Source of the DNA: Norana najaformis
Lineage: Eukaryota; Annelida; Clitellata; Crassiclitellata; Hormogastridae
Reading direction: 5' to 3'
DNA: 64,000 nt
NCBI GenBank assembly: GCA_964023275.1
Contig: OZ029918.1
Location: 38,152,977-38,216,976 of the forward strand
Within the stretch, counting starts at the first letter, position 1, and each line of letters starts with the position of its first letter. The notes below the pieces were generated by a model that was not told the DNA's origin, made no database searches, and was given only the letters and a program-made list of their open reading frames with translations. Of this stretch, positions 8,456-15,031 are shown piece by piece. Position numbers and translations under genes: made by a program.

Positions 8456-10998
8456 CAAAAACTGCAACAATGATGATGAGATGCTGTAATAATGGTGTTT
8501 ATGATGACGACGACGATGATGATTGATGATAATGATGATGATGATGATGATGATGACGATGACGATGCTGATGACGATGACGTCGGCTGACGATGATGCT
8601 GATGCTGATATCGATGATGTAGGAAGCGGATGCTGGCGGATGACTGTCTCCAGCATCGATGGATGGCACAGGATGTCACCTACATGAGGGCAAAGAAGCT
8701 GAGCACAGCAAAGCACAAGAAGTTCATGGCCCGCAACAAGTGGCAGGTCAGTCCCCCCTCCGTCGACTACGAGAATGGCAGAGCTACGGTGGAGCAGCAT
8801 AGCGCAGGATAGGGTAGGGCGTTCTAGAGTAGGGTGGAGAAGGATAGGGTAGGGCTTTCTAGAGTAGGGTATAGCCGGGAAAGGTAGGTCCTTCTAGAGT
8901 AGGGTAGAGCCGGGAAGGGTAGGGCCTTCTAGAGTAGGGTGGAGCAGGTGAGGGTAGGGCCTTCTAGAGTAGGGTAGAGCCGGGAAGGGTAGGGCCTTCT
9001 AGAGTAGGGTGGAGCAGAATAGGGTATGGTCTTCTAGAGTAGGGTAGAGCAGGGAAAGGTAGGTCCTTCTAGAGTAGGGTAGAGCCGGGAAGGGTAGGGC
9101 CTTCTAGAGTAGGGTGGAGCCAGGAAGGGTAGGATAGGGCCATGGAGGGTAGGGTAGAGCCGGGGAGGATAGCGTAGAGTAGAGCCGGGAAGGATAGGGC
9201 CTTGTATAGTAGGGTAAAGCTGAGAAGGATGGGTTAAGGCCGGATAGAGTAGGTTAGAGCGAGGAAGGGTAGAGTAGAGCCAGATAGGTAGGTTTGCGCT
9301 AGGAGGGGTAGAGAAGTATCCCTGGCTGTGAGTAAGAAGTTTTGGACTTACAGCCTGTTTACATGCTGATGAAATGCACAGTTTAGTTTCAAGGTTGCAA
9401 GTAACGAGTTCTAAGTAATCATTTAGTGTATCTTAAAAGTTAGAGGTCTAGTTTACCATATTAGAGGAACCACAATATTCGCTTATTTGTAGAAAACTGG
9501 TCGTGCGTTGGTGGCTCTGAGGAGGATGGTTGGCCTGCAGAGAATGTCATCTGGTCATCTGGAGTCATGTCGGTCAACATTTTCGTCGTCCAGTCAAGGC
9601 GAGACACCAAGTTTGCTTAGCGACACTATGTCGACGAAGTCAGAGAGCGACGATTCGGGTTTTCGAAGCGCTAAGACTTGTTCAATTGATCTGAAAAGCG
9701 TGTTGGGAATTTCGAAAGATCTGGAAGGCACCAGTGATGCGAAGAACAGTGAAATTGGGAGCGAATGTGAGCTGAAGAATGACGATTCTTCCTCCAGTTG
9801 CGAAATGACGCTGTCGCAAGAGGGCAGATCAGGACTTTCGGAAAATGCTCCAGTGAGTCAGGATATGTTGGAGTTGTCGGATAGCGTGAGATCTTCGGAG
9901 TCGGAAAAATCTGAGGGTTTCATTGGGGAATCTTCGGTACTGGTGTCATCGGGGATGTCAGAAGAACAAGGAAATGAAGAAACACTGACGTTTTCTTCAC
10001 TCAAATTCGAAGGTAAACCACAACCTTCTGAAGTGATGTCACCTAGGACTTCAGGAGAGCAAGGAAATGAAGAAACAAGGACAATTTCTTCACTAAAATT
10101 TGAAAGTAAACCGCTACCTGTACTAGCATCGTGTAGTTTGAAAGAGAATGTCAAAGATAATCTATGTGAAAAGTCATTGAGAAAATCCTCAGACCAGCCG
10201 ACGAACGTCAGTGTGAAAAATGACGAGCATCCAAAACTCGTAAGAAAATCTTCGGATCAACCTTCCGACATAACAAAAAAGCGAGAACTGTTTTCCAGAA
10301 AATCCACCGACTTACCACCTCCTACCAAAAGTACAGAATCTCCACATAGAAAGTCTCTGGACCAAAAAACCGTCTCCAGATTCTCGGAAAAATCGAAAAC
10401 ACCAAAAACGTTTTCAGACCAGCCAAGTCACTCTCTCCCTAGTTCCCGCAATACTGCGTCTGCTGTGACACATGGAAAGTTGTCAAACAAGCCCAGCGAT
10501 GTTAAAACACCTACAAAAATCTGCGAAACATCTTCCATCACAAGAAAAACGCCAGCCTCGTCATTTCTACCGACCACAAAAACCTCGGATTCTCTCGTAG
10601 CGGCACGAAAGTTGGCAGTTCAACAGTTATCATCACAGAAATCCACGAAGCCAAAGAAAGTGCCAACTTTTGTGCGGAAGTTGAAGAACCTTCAGGTCCT
10701 AGAGGGTGCGGCGGCAAAGTTTGATGTTCTCGTCGATGGAAATCCCTCTCCAACGATCTCCTGGTTCAAGGACGGTAAAGAAATTCCACCAGCACCAGAA
10801 AAGTACCAGACTGAGTCGAACAACGATGGACGGTGGTCACTTTCTGTGATGAATTGCGGTGAGGATGATGATGCGGAGTATGGTTGCAAGGCTAGCAATG
10901 CACTCGGCAGTGTCCTAACAAAGGCGAACCTATACGTCGAACCGATAGGAGAAGAGCTTGACGCTAACAATGGTCCGTCACGCAACCAAGTTAAGTGA
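89..10998 (+). CDS. MYLK: Myosin light chain kinase, smooth-muscle type (3' ten exons; 5' end outside window)
   Basis: Ca2+/calmodulin-dependent Ser/Thr kinase that phosphorylates the myosin regulatory light chain to switch on actomyosin contraction. Exons 89-236, 635-1270, 1938-2081, 2624-2796, 3397-3556, 6217-6304, 7092-7292, 7697-8191, 8623-8746 and 9493-10998 join in frame to 1224 residues plus a TGA stop. Order: C-terminal half of an Ig (1-49), acidic Ser-rich linker, Ig (about 216-309), FN3 (310-408), kinase (about 440-697), autoinhibitory/CaM-binding segment (about 703-735), Ser/Lys-rich linker, C-terminal Ig (about 1113-1207). Kinase residues seen: GKGKFG 449-454, Lys471 in AAK, HLDLKPEN 560-567, DFG 582-584, APE 606-608. 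HLDLKPEN, the FN3 motif GSSYDGG and the KWQKTG calmodulin site are MLCK hallmarks, and this Ig-FN3-kinase-Ig order is that of vertebrate smooth-muscle MLCK. Intron phases agree at every junction. Upstream Ig domains and the start are missing. Confidence 0.93.
237..634 (+). other. MLCK intron, AT-rich, no recognisable element
   Basis: Ordinary AT-rich intron sequence between exons a and b. No repeat family or coding potential was seen. Confidence 0.6.
635..1270 (+). CDS. MYLK: MLCK exon b: acidic/Ser-rich linker and first half of second Ig
   Basis: Acceptor CTTTTAG, donor GTGCAT; phase 1 to phase 1. About 165 residues of low-complexity Ser/Glu/Asp-rich linker are followed by PPFIEDLQPENI, a typical start of an Ig I-set domain, and PRTKWLKG, the C-strand Trp region. 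The usual B-strand Cys is replaced (LLARFSG). Confidence 0.88.
1603..1809 (+). pseudogene. Exon-like segment, copy 1 (in the intron between exons b and c)
   Basis: A 207-bp block nearly identical to 4189-4397. It holds TTTACAG, a 98-bp candidate exon at about 1695-1792, and a GTAACA donor. Read with a phase-2 start, the 98 bp gives 32 FN3/Ig-like residues including YTVAANVFGP. Exon b ends in phase 1, and in that frame the segment runs into TGA. Inclusion would therefore truncate the kinase, and it is probably skipped or dead. Confidence 0.55.
1938..2081 (+). CDS. MYLK: MLCK exon c: second half of second Ig
   Basis: Acceptor TTTTTCAG, donor GTTTAT; phase 1 to phase 1. Encodes strands D-G with AELTILNAQPQDTGTYTL and TNEFGEDK. 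The F-strand Cys is Leu here, matching the missing B-strand Cys in the preceding exon, so this Ig has no canonical disulfide. Confidence 0.9.
2280..2470 (+). repeat. AT-rich tandem array (ATTACAAATAAATAAAT unit)
   Basis: Degenerate tandem copies of ATATTACAAATAAATAAATA fill the middle of the MLCK c-d intron. Confidence 0.85.
2624..2796 (+). CDS. MYLK: MLCK exon d: first half of FN3 domain
   Basis: Acceptor TCTCTAG, donor GTAAGC; phase 1 to phase 0. Contains DPPVGRP, SVVLSW and GSSYDGG, the last being very characteristic of the FN3 domain that precedes the MLCK kinase. Confidence 0.92.
2875..3080 (+). repeat. ATTACG-tailed interspersed element
   Basis: Reads GTGAATAAGCTGGTTCC...GGGCGCTGTAGTAATC and ends in ATTACGATTACGAT. 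The same body and tail recur at about 25250, 46960, 51050 and 59600, and inverted at 6350, 14350, 15300, 22180, 36900 and 52960. Confidence 0.8.
3150..3215 (-). repeat. Fragment of the CCTCCTCC...CTGGCACTACC module
   Basis: Matches the reverse complement of the short interspersed module abundant at 20-64 kb (CCACTGCCTTTAGT...CCAGTCCCAAGCCTGG). Confidence 0.75.
3397..3556 (+). CDS. MYLK: MLCK exon e: second half of FN3 domain
   Basis: Acceptor TTTGTAG, donor GTGAGA; phase 0 to phase 1. Contains the FN3 F-strand motif YKFRVSAANKHG, then an Ala/Ser-rich hinge leading toward the kinase. Confidence 0.92.
3860..3985 (+). repeat. (ACAT)n microsatellite
   Basis: Runs of ACATACATAC with interruptions, in the MLCK e-f intron. 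Confidence 0.9.
4189..4397 (+). pseudogene. Exon-like segment, copy 2 (in the intron between exons e and f)
   Basis: Second copy of the block at 1603-1809, differing by a few substitutions and two 1-bp insertions. One of these, in a T run, makes the candidate exon 99 bp (4281-4379). It can be read open from phase 1 to phase 1, which fits the flanking exons, so a 33-residue cassette insertion is formally possible. Its first two thirds are not domain-like in that frame, so a decayed duplicate is equally likely. Confidence 0.5.
4745..5003 (-). repeat. tRNA-derived SINE, family 2
   Basis: On the minus strand the head reads GTAAGCTACATTGGTTAAAGCG (A-box like) followed by a B-box-like GGTTAGCATACC. 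The body GGCGTGGCACCCATTCAAAC...GGTCGAGGCC ends with CGCTATAGAAAA and a simple tail. It aligns along its length with 41905-42150 (+) and 14122-14310 (-). Confidence 0.75.
5569..5641. repeat. Perfect 22-bp inverted repeat with tandem satellites
   Basis: 5569-5590 and 5620-5641 are exact reverse complements (GACTCGTTATTACGTAAATA + GG) around a 29-nt spacer. Two further partial direct copies of CCTATTTACATAATGACGAG follow, to about 5690. Confidence 0.9.
6217..6304 (+). CDS. MYLK: MLCK exon f: start of the kinase domain
   Basis: Acceptor GGTTGCAG, donor GTAAGG; phase 1 to phase 2. Encodes the pre-kinase segment and YVLGEEIG, beta strand 1 and the first Gly of the nucleotide-binding loop, which is completed by the next exon. 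Confidence 0.92.
6345..6720 (-). repeat. ATTACG-type element, inverted copy
   Basis: Contains GAGATTTCTACAGCGCC, CAGCTTATTCACAGG and CTCAGTCAAAACAAAATCGA, diagnostic of the family, plus the further body (GAGATAAGGG, TTATTCC). It lies just after kinase exon f. Confidence 0.75.
6835..7025 (+). mobile_element. LINE fragment: C-terminus of a non-LTR reverse transcriptase protein
   Basis: One frame reads RGRPNREWTDDIRDWCKQ...AQDRELWRQVTMHAVDTYG then a stop, the usual end of a non-LTR retrotransposon polyprotein. An (ATG)n tail follows at once. A near-identical inverted copy lies at 35217-35600, so the family was recently active. It was inserted in the intron 70 bp before kinase exon g. Confidence 0.8.
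7092..7292 (+). CDS. MYLK: MLCK exon g: kinase N-lobe
   Basis: Acceptor TTCGTAG, donor GTAAGT; phase 2 to phase 2. Contains the rest of the P-loop (KGKFGSVYKC), the catalytic Lys in FAAKF, the alpha-C Glu in RQEIGIMNELHHPKL and the hinge region VME. Confidence 0.95.
7440..7692 (+). repeat. 21-bp intronic minisatellite (AGCATTGGTGTTATTAAACT)
   Basis: About ten degenerate tandem units of TAGCATTGGTGTTATTAAAC run to within a few bases of the acceptor of exon h. Confidence 0.88.
7697..8191 (+). CDS. MYLK: MLCK exon h: kinase catalytic core
   Basis: Acceptor TTTTACAG, donor GTCAGT; phase 2 to phase 2. Holds HLDLKPEN (catalytic loop), DFG, FGTAEFVAPEV (activation segment) and DMWSVGVICYVLLSG (helix F). 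This is the largest kinase exon, and it reads without a break. Confidence 0.97.
8275..8345 (+). repeat. Head of SINE family 2 (truncated)
   Basis: TTAGCTGCATTGGTTAAAGCGTACATCAAGG matches the tRNA-like head of the elements at 41905 and 5000 (inverted). The B box and body are missing. Confidence 0.65.
8418..8620 (+). repeat. (GAT)n microsatellite
   Basis: ATG/GAT trinucleotide runs reach the acceptor of exon i. Long reading frames here on both strands are repeat artefacts. Confidence 0.92.
8623..8746 (+). CDS. MYLK: MLCK exon i: end of kinase and autoinhibitory segment
   Basis: Acceptor GATGTAG, donor GTCAGT; phase 2 to phase 0. Encodes the last kinase helix (CLQHRWM), then KKLSTAKHKKFMARNKWQ, which matches the pseudosubstrate/calmodulin-binding segment of smooth-muscle MLCK up to the Trp anchor. 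Confidence 0.94.
8805..9320 (+). repeat. G-rich minisatellite, TAGGGTAGGGCCTTCTAGAG unit
   Basis: About fifteen degenerate 30-35-bp units built from AGGGTAGGGCCTTCTAGAG and TAGGGTAGAGCCGGGA. It fills most of the intron that splits the calmodulin-binding segment after KWQ. The coding strand has many GGG runs. Confidence 0.9.
9493..10998 (+). CDS. MYLK: MLCK exon j: end of CaM site, Ser-rich tail, telokin-like Ig, stop
   Basis: Acceptor ATTTGTAG; 502 codons including TGA. KTGRALVALRRMVGL completes the calmodulin-binding helix. About 375 residues of Ser/Lys/Pro-rich linker follow, with a repeated RKSSDQP-like motif and an internally duplicated EQGNEET...SSLKFE block. The C-terminal I-set Ig has WFKDGKEI, a Cys in YGCKASN and NALGSV, the position telokin holds in vertebrates. 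The tail is much longer than in vertebrate MLCK. Confidence 0.94.
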   Translation, partial: KTGRALVALRRMVGLQRMSSGHLESCRSTFSSSSQGETPSLLSDTMSTKSESDDSGFRSAKTCSIDLKSVLGISKDLEGTSDAKNSEIGSECELKNDDSSSSCEMTLSQEGRSGLSENAPVSQDMLELSDSVRSSESEKSEGFIGESSVLVSSGMSEEQGNEETLTFSSLKFEGKPQPSEVMSPRTSGEQGNEETRTISSLKFESKPLPVLASCSLKENVKDNLCEKSLRKSSDQPTNVSVKNDEHPKLVRKSSDQPSDITKKRELFSRKSTDLPPPTKSTESPHRKSLDQKTVSRFSEKSKTPKTFSDQPSHSLPSSRNTASAVTHGKLSNKPSDVKTPTKICETSSITRKTPASSFLPTTKTSDSLVAARKLAVQQLSSQKSTKPKKVPTFVRKLKNLQVLEGAAAKFDVLVDGNPSPTISWFKDGKEIPPAPEKYQTESNNDGRWSLSVMNCGEDDDAEYGCKASNALGSVLTKANLYVEPIGEELDANNGPSRNQVK

Positions 10999-12900
10999 TA
11001 TCGCTAAAGGGGAGTTTGGTGAAAGTTGTGTATTTAATTATGCTTCCAAGGGATTACCGATATGTATATCTTCGGTAAAAGAATCATTCATGATCAGAGG
11101 CACATTTGCAGACCTCTATGCAGTGGGTTAGTTTCATGTACTTTTATTCCTGCAATTCTGTTTGATCCTAGGATCATGTTTATGACGTGTCTTCTCCTTC
11201 AAGTTCTCTACTTGAAGGGCATTTTCGAAGTCCAATGGCGCCATTGTTGACGTTGTTGAGCCTCGTCCTTTAGTTTACCATATCCGTCCTCCATCATCCA
11301 GTCTAGTAGCATTTGTCTAGGTCTTCTTTTCTTTCCCTCCATTCTTCCCTCTATGATATTTCTCAGGAGGGAATCACCTCTCAGTATGTGTGCAATCCAT
11401 TTCCTCTGTCTCGTTCTTATAGTAGCCATCCGAGATCTTTTCTCCTCTACCTGTTGAAGCACCTCTTGGCTTGTTTTATGCTCTGTCCAGCTATCCTTCT
11501 CCACTATATGCCAAGTGTCTAATACCACTACTAATAATACTAGTAGTAATAGTGACTTACAAGAGTTTACAGTTGAACCCATGATCGACAAAAATGCATT
11601 TTGCATACTAAACATTGACTTTTCGGGTTAGATGTTCCAGAACATTCAAAGATCAAATGTATAAAACAGGACTAAAAAAGTTTTCGATTTTCAGTTCTTC
11701 TAGAATGACGCCAGGAGTCCAACAAGTGTCCTGTGAGATAGTGCGCTTGTGTGTTTACATGGCACCCAGATTTGTTTATCATTCTCAGCTTTTAAGTCAA
11801 AGAATGATGTTAGTAAGTGCAAATCTTTGTGCTCTTTTTCAACCGTTGCTTGGGTTACATATGGAATGTATCCGTGGCATACACGCGGCCGTGCTAATCT
11901 CGGAATTTCGTATTTTAAGGATTTTACATTTTCTGTAGTGTACGCCGTATCGATTGATGGATTTTCTAAACTTTCCGGTGAACTTATCTGCTTGATGCTT
12001 ATCTAACAGGGATGAACGGTGTTCATGTTGAAGTACATCTAGCAACAACACCACGTCTCAGATGAAGGGCGTCGTTGTGACTTGTTTGTAAGACGTTGCA
12101 CTTTTAAGATCTGATTACATGCCAAGGAGCTGTGGAGTTTCAAGCATTCTTAAGAAGTATTTGCGAGTCTCAGGTCTTAGAAAGAACTGCTTCCACACCA
12201 ATAATAATTTAAACTGCTATGACTGGACTAAAATGAGTTTTTGAATGACAAGAGGGTGCAAAACTATTATGAAGGGAGTTCTGCATACGGCGATTTTGCG
12301 TCAGTACACTTGATAGTAAAATAAGTGCAAGATTGAATAAAGCAGAGAGAATATGTGATTTGCTACTGAAAACCTCTTGCAAGCAGAAAGTCTGATTTCA
12401 GAAGTTCGAACAATTGAACGTGATTACCCAGAGAGTTTCTGTAAGTTCTTTTGCCAGAGATTTTTAACAAGACTTTCAGAGGCTGTGTTTTTGTCAACTC
12501 AAAACGTCAGTCTGTCTCAGTAATGGTCCAGAGTTTCATATTAAATGTACATTATTTTTTACATGCATCCTTAAAAACTGGCTTTTCTTAATCGTACATC
12601 GCAATTTAATGACGTTCTTGATGAAACAACATAGTAAGAATAGGGCCTAACTGGCTTATTCCGCGCAGGGTGTCGGCGCTAGTTCGGCAAAATGTCCCTT
12701 CTGGGAAACCCTGTTGTCCTAACTGTACTAAATGGACCACCAACAAACCGTCCCGTATAATTGTAATAAATAGAGCGAACGACCTTGACCGCTCAGTCAA
12801 ACTGCGCTAAATGTACCAAGGACCACGAACACACGTGTCTTATAATAATGATGATATGATGCTAATAAATGATAATCACTTTTTTCTTTTCTGTGGCATT
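10999..12900 (+). other. MLCK 3' UTR and downstream sequence
   Basis: AT-rich, with AATAAA hexamers near 12336 and 12764 that could end the MLCK transcript. It contains an antisense LINE fragment at about 11210-11500. No conserved coding sequence was recognised in the rest, including the ~107-codon frame starting at 11615. Confidence 0.5.
11208..11500 (-). mobile_element. LINE fragment: reverse transcriptase C-terminal region
   Basis: Minus-strand frame with RTRQRKWIAHILRGDSLL, GRMEGKKRRPRQ and LLDWM, the Arg/Lys-rich C-terminal segment of RTE-like non-LTR proteins. It continues upstream into unrelated sequence and is truncated. Confidence 0.7.
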
Positions 12901-13590
12901 ATTTTCTAGCTATAATAAAATTGTAATGCCGCATTTTGGATCCTCGTTTCTGTCGTTGTAACTTGCAATTGTAACTAAAATAAGAAATTTTACTTCCTTG
13001 AGCCACTAATTCACGAAATGTTCCACTGTTAGCTTGACGAACATAGGTTACGTTGAACTGTGAGAAAATCACCAGACATTTTCTAAATATATTTGACCAC
13101 TTTTTGAAAGGCAGTGGTCGTTTTTATTTATTTATTCTGACCTGTAACTTGTAAAGTGCACAATTATTACAAAATCATTCTGGTTGTATTGTATGCAGAT
13201 TTTGTGAAACATTATTGGGACATTATTTTTATAAGATATTTAGCAGTTAAAATGTCGATGTTCGCATTTGTATTTTATTTTTTTGTGCTTGCTTACATGA
13301 GACGTCTAATCCAACTTCTCTCATACATTATATTGCATTGAAAATGTTTTCGTGACTTAGAGTCTAGTAAAATTGCGTATATTTAACGGTAACTGTTGAC
13401 AATATATTGGAATAGAAACTAACTTTTGTGTGTTTTCAAAACCGTTTTGTTTACGAAATATCGGGATTGTAGAATTTAGATGATAAAAATAACTCGGGGC
13501 CGTCCAATACGGACATCCGGGGGTCATCTAAATGCGGACATTTGAAGCTGAAGCTGAGGAGGAGGGTGACGGCAACTGCGTTTGATGCCA
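12901..13590. other. Intergenic AT-rich DNA, nothing recognised
   Basis: Between the convergent MLCK and nucleotidase genes. No repeat family or conserved frame was seen. Confidence 0.5.
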
Positions 13591-13599
13591 TAAGCTGTC

Positions 13600-13925
13600 G
13601 TTAAACTAAGGAAACTACTTTAGACACCTTTATATCGCGTTTCCGCAGATATATAAAATCAGTTTCGTTTAAATCGCTGATACCGAAACTCCGCCACTGC
13701 CTTGTTTGGGGTAGTGCCAGTCCCAAGCCTGGATAAAAGAGGAGGACGACGGCAACGGCCTTTGATGCCACAAGCTGTCGCTCAACTGAGAAACTACTAC
13801 TACTACTACTAATTGTTGATACAACTCCGCCACTGCCTTGTTTGGGGGTAGTGGCAGTCCCAAGACTACCGACGGCAACGGTCTTTGATGCCATAAGCTG
13901 TCGTTAAACTCGGGAACTACTAATG
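13600..13925 (-). repeat. Cluster of CCTCCTCC/ATAAAGGTGTC modules
   Basis: Two to three inverted copies of the short interspersed module (CGCCACTGCCTTGTTTGGGG...GCCAGTCCCAAGCC) and one AAAGGTGTC module with its ATATAAA side. Confidence 0.8.
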
Positions 13926-14121
13926 GTTGATACCTTCCTTGTTAGGAAAGGTAAGATCGACGTCAACGCTCCTGGCAGCCCCAAGGTGTCGTTAAACTAT
14001 CACTCAATCGCGATTGCAATCGGCCAAAGTTGTAGTAAACTGGGAATTGACAGACAGTGCCGGATTTAGCTATAGACGTGGGGCCGGTTCCCACGCGCCT
14101 CTTGGTCATATGCACGTGTAT

Positions 14122-14310
14122 TTTATATAGCGCCCGTATGACCTCGACCCTGCTCATTTTTCAATGGATTTATCAGGTGAGATCCTTCACCACCGCTGCC
14201 CGTTTGAAAGTGTGCCACGCCATTTAAGGTCCCAGTGTACGGACCGTTCTAGACCGAGATTAAAATCTCTGAAATAAGCCACAGCCTGGACGCGAACCGG
14301 CAATAGTAGT
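14122..14310 (-). repeat. SINE family 2, inverted copy
   Basis: TATAGCGCCCGTATGACCTC...GTTTGAAAGTGTGCCACGCC matches 4770-4960 closely. The tRNA-like head is mostly lost. Confidence 0.75.
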
Positions 14311-14344
14311 AGCAAGATTACATTACTCAGATTAGAGGGGGATC

Positions 14345-14585
14345 ATCCATTGTAATCGTAATCCCAAGATTTCTACAGCGCCCAACGAAAGCCACGTCAC
14401 GGGGACCAGCTTATTCACAGGTGTTCAGTCAAAACAAAATTGATAGGCACAAGTTTTCGGTTCCAGGTCAAGATTCAAGAGTCCGGCAGATTGCATGGCA
14501 GCTATGGTGGGTGACATTTGGGACAGGAGCGGAAAAAGGGATGAAGAAGAAGGGAAGTCCATAAAAGACAGTGGAAAGGGAGGGC
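14345..14585 (-). repeat. ATTACG-type element, inverted copy
   Basis: TTGTAATCGTAATCCCAAGA, CTACAGCGCCCAACGAAAGC and ACAGGTGTTCAGTCAAAAC mark the family. Confidence 0.82.
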
Positions 14586-14691
14586 TCAAAGCAGGTAATT
14601 TTTGCAGATGTGTTTAAGAGACGACTCCAAGGGAACTGAACGTAACATCCCCATACAATTTGTAGCCTTAATAAAAATCACAAAAAGTTCG

Positions 14692-14697
14692 TTTATT
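14692..14697 (-). terminator. Candidate poly(A) signal of NT5C3
   Basis: AATAAA on the minus strand, about 190 nt after the stop codon; position fits, use unproven. Confidence 0.4.
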
Positions 14698-14887
14698 AAA
14701 ACAGTCCTAACGAAAGACAACCTATTTTCAATCACATGAATGGATGAAGATTCTAGAAGTTTTTTACCAATTATTTGGCCTACCTGATAAGAGAGAGATT
14801 TATAAAAGTTCAACAAAACAGGCTGGCAAGTATTCGCTGCCTTTGCAAATTTGATTCGGCTAAACACGTTTCAGATTCACTTGACGT

Positions 14888-15031
14888 TCACTTGAACAGT
14901 TTACATGATTCCAACTTCTTCGTTTCTTGAGAGAAAACCTTTTCCAAGATTAAATTTGGAGTATCCATTGTTTGGTCGTTGTCAATGACAATGTCGAATG
15001 CTTTTAGGAAAGCTTCTTTTCGATGCGAGTT
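14888..15031 (-). CDS. NT5C3: NT5C3 exon 7: C-terminus and stop
   Basis: Acceptor GCTTTAAG; 47 residues then TGA at 14890-14888. Encodes [19 protein letters not shown] and NLILEKVF, matching the family's last helix. A short charged extension follows. Confidence 0.9.
   Translation of the reverse strand, partial: NSHRKEAFLKAFDIVIDNDQTMDTPNLILEKVFSQETKKLESCKLFK

Noticed and set aside
8252-8800. 182-codon minus-strand frame
   Set aside because: Mostly Ser/His repeat from (GAT)n, overlapping the real kinase exon i on the other strand.
8805-9320. Interstitial telomeric repeats (TAGGG runs)
   Set aside because: The unit is a 30-35-bp TAGGGTAGGGCCTTCTAGAG type, not TTAGGG in tandem.
14586-14867. 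93-codon minus-strand frame just after the nucleotidase stop
   Set aside because: No family resemblance, and it lies in the expected 3' UTR with the candidate poly(A) signal.
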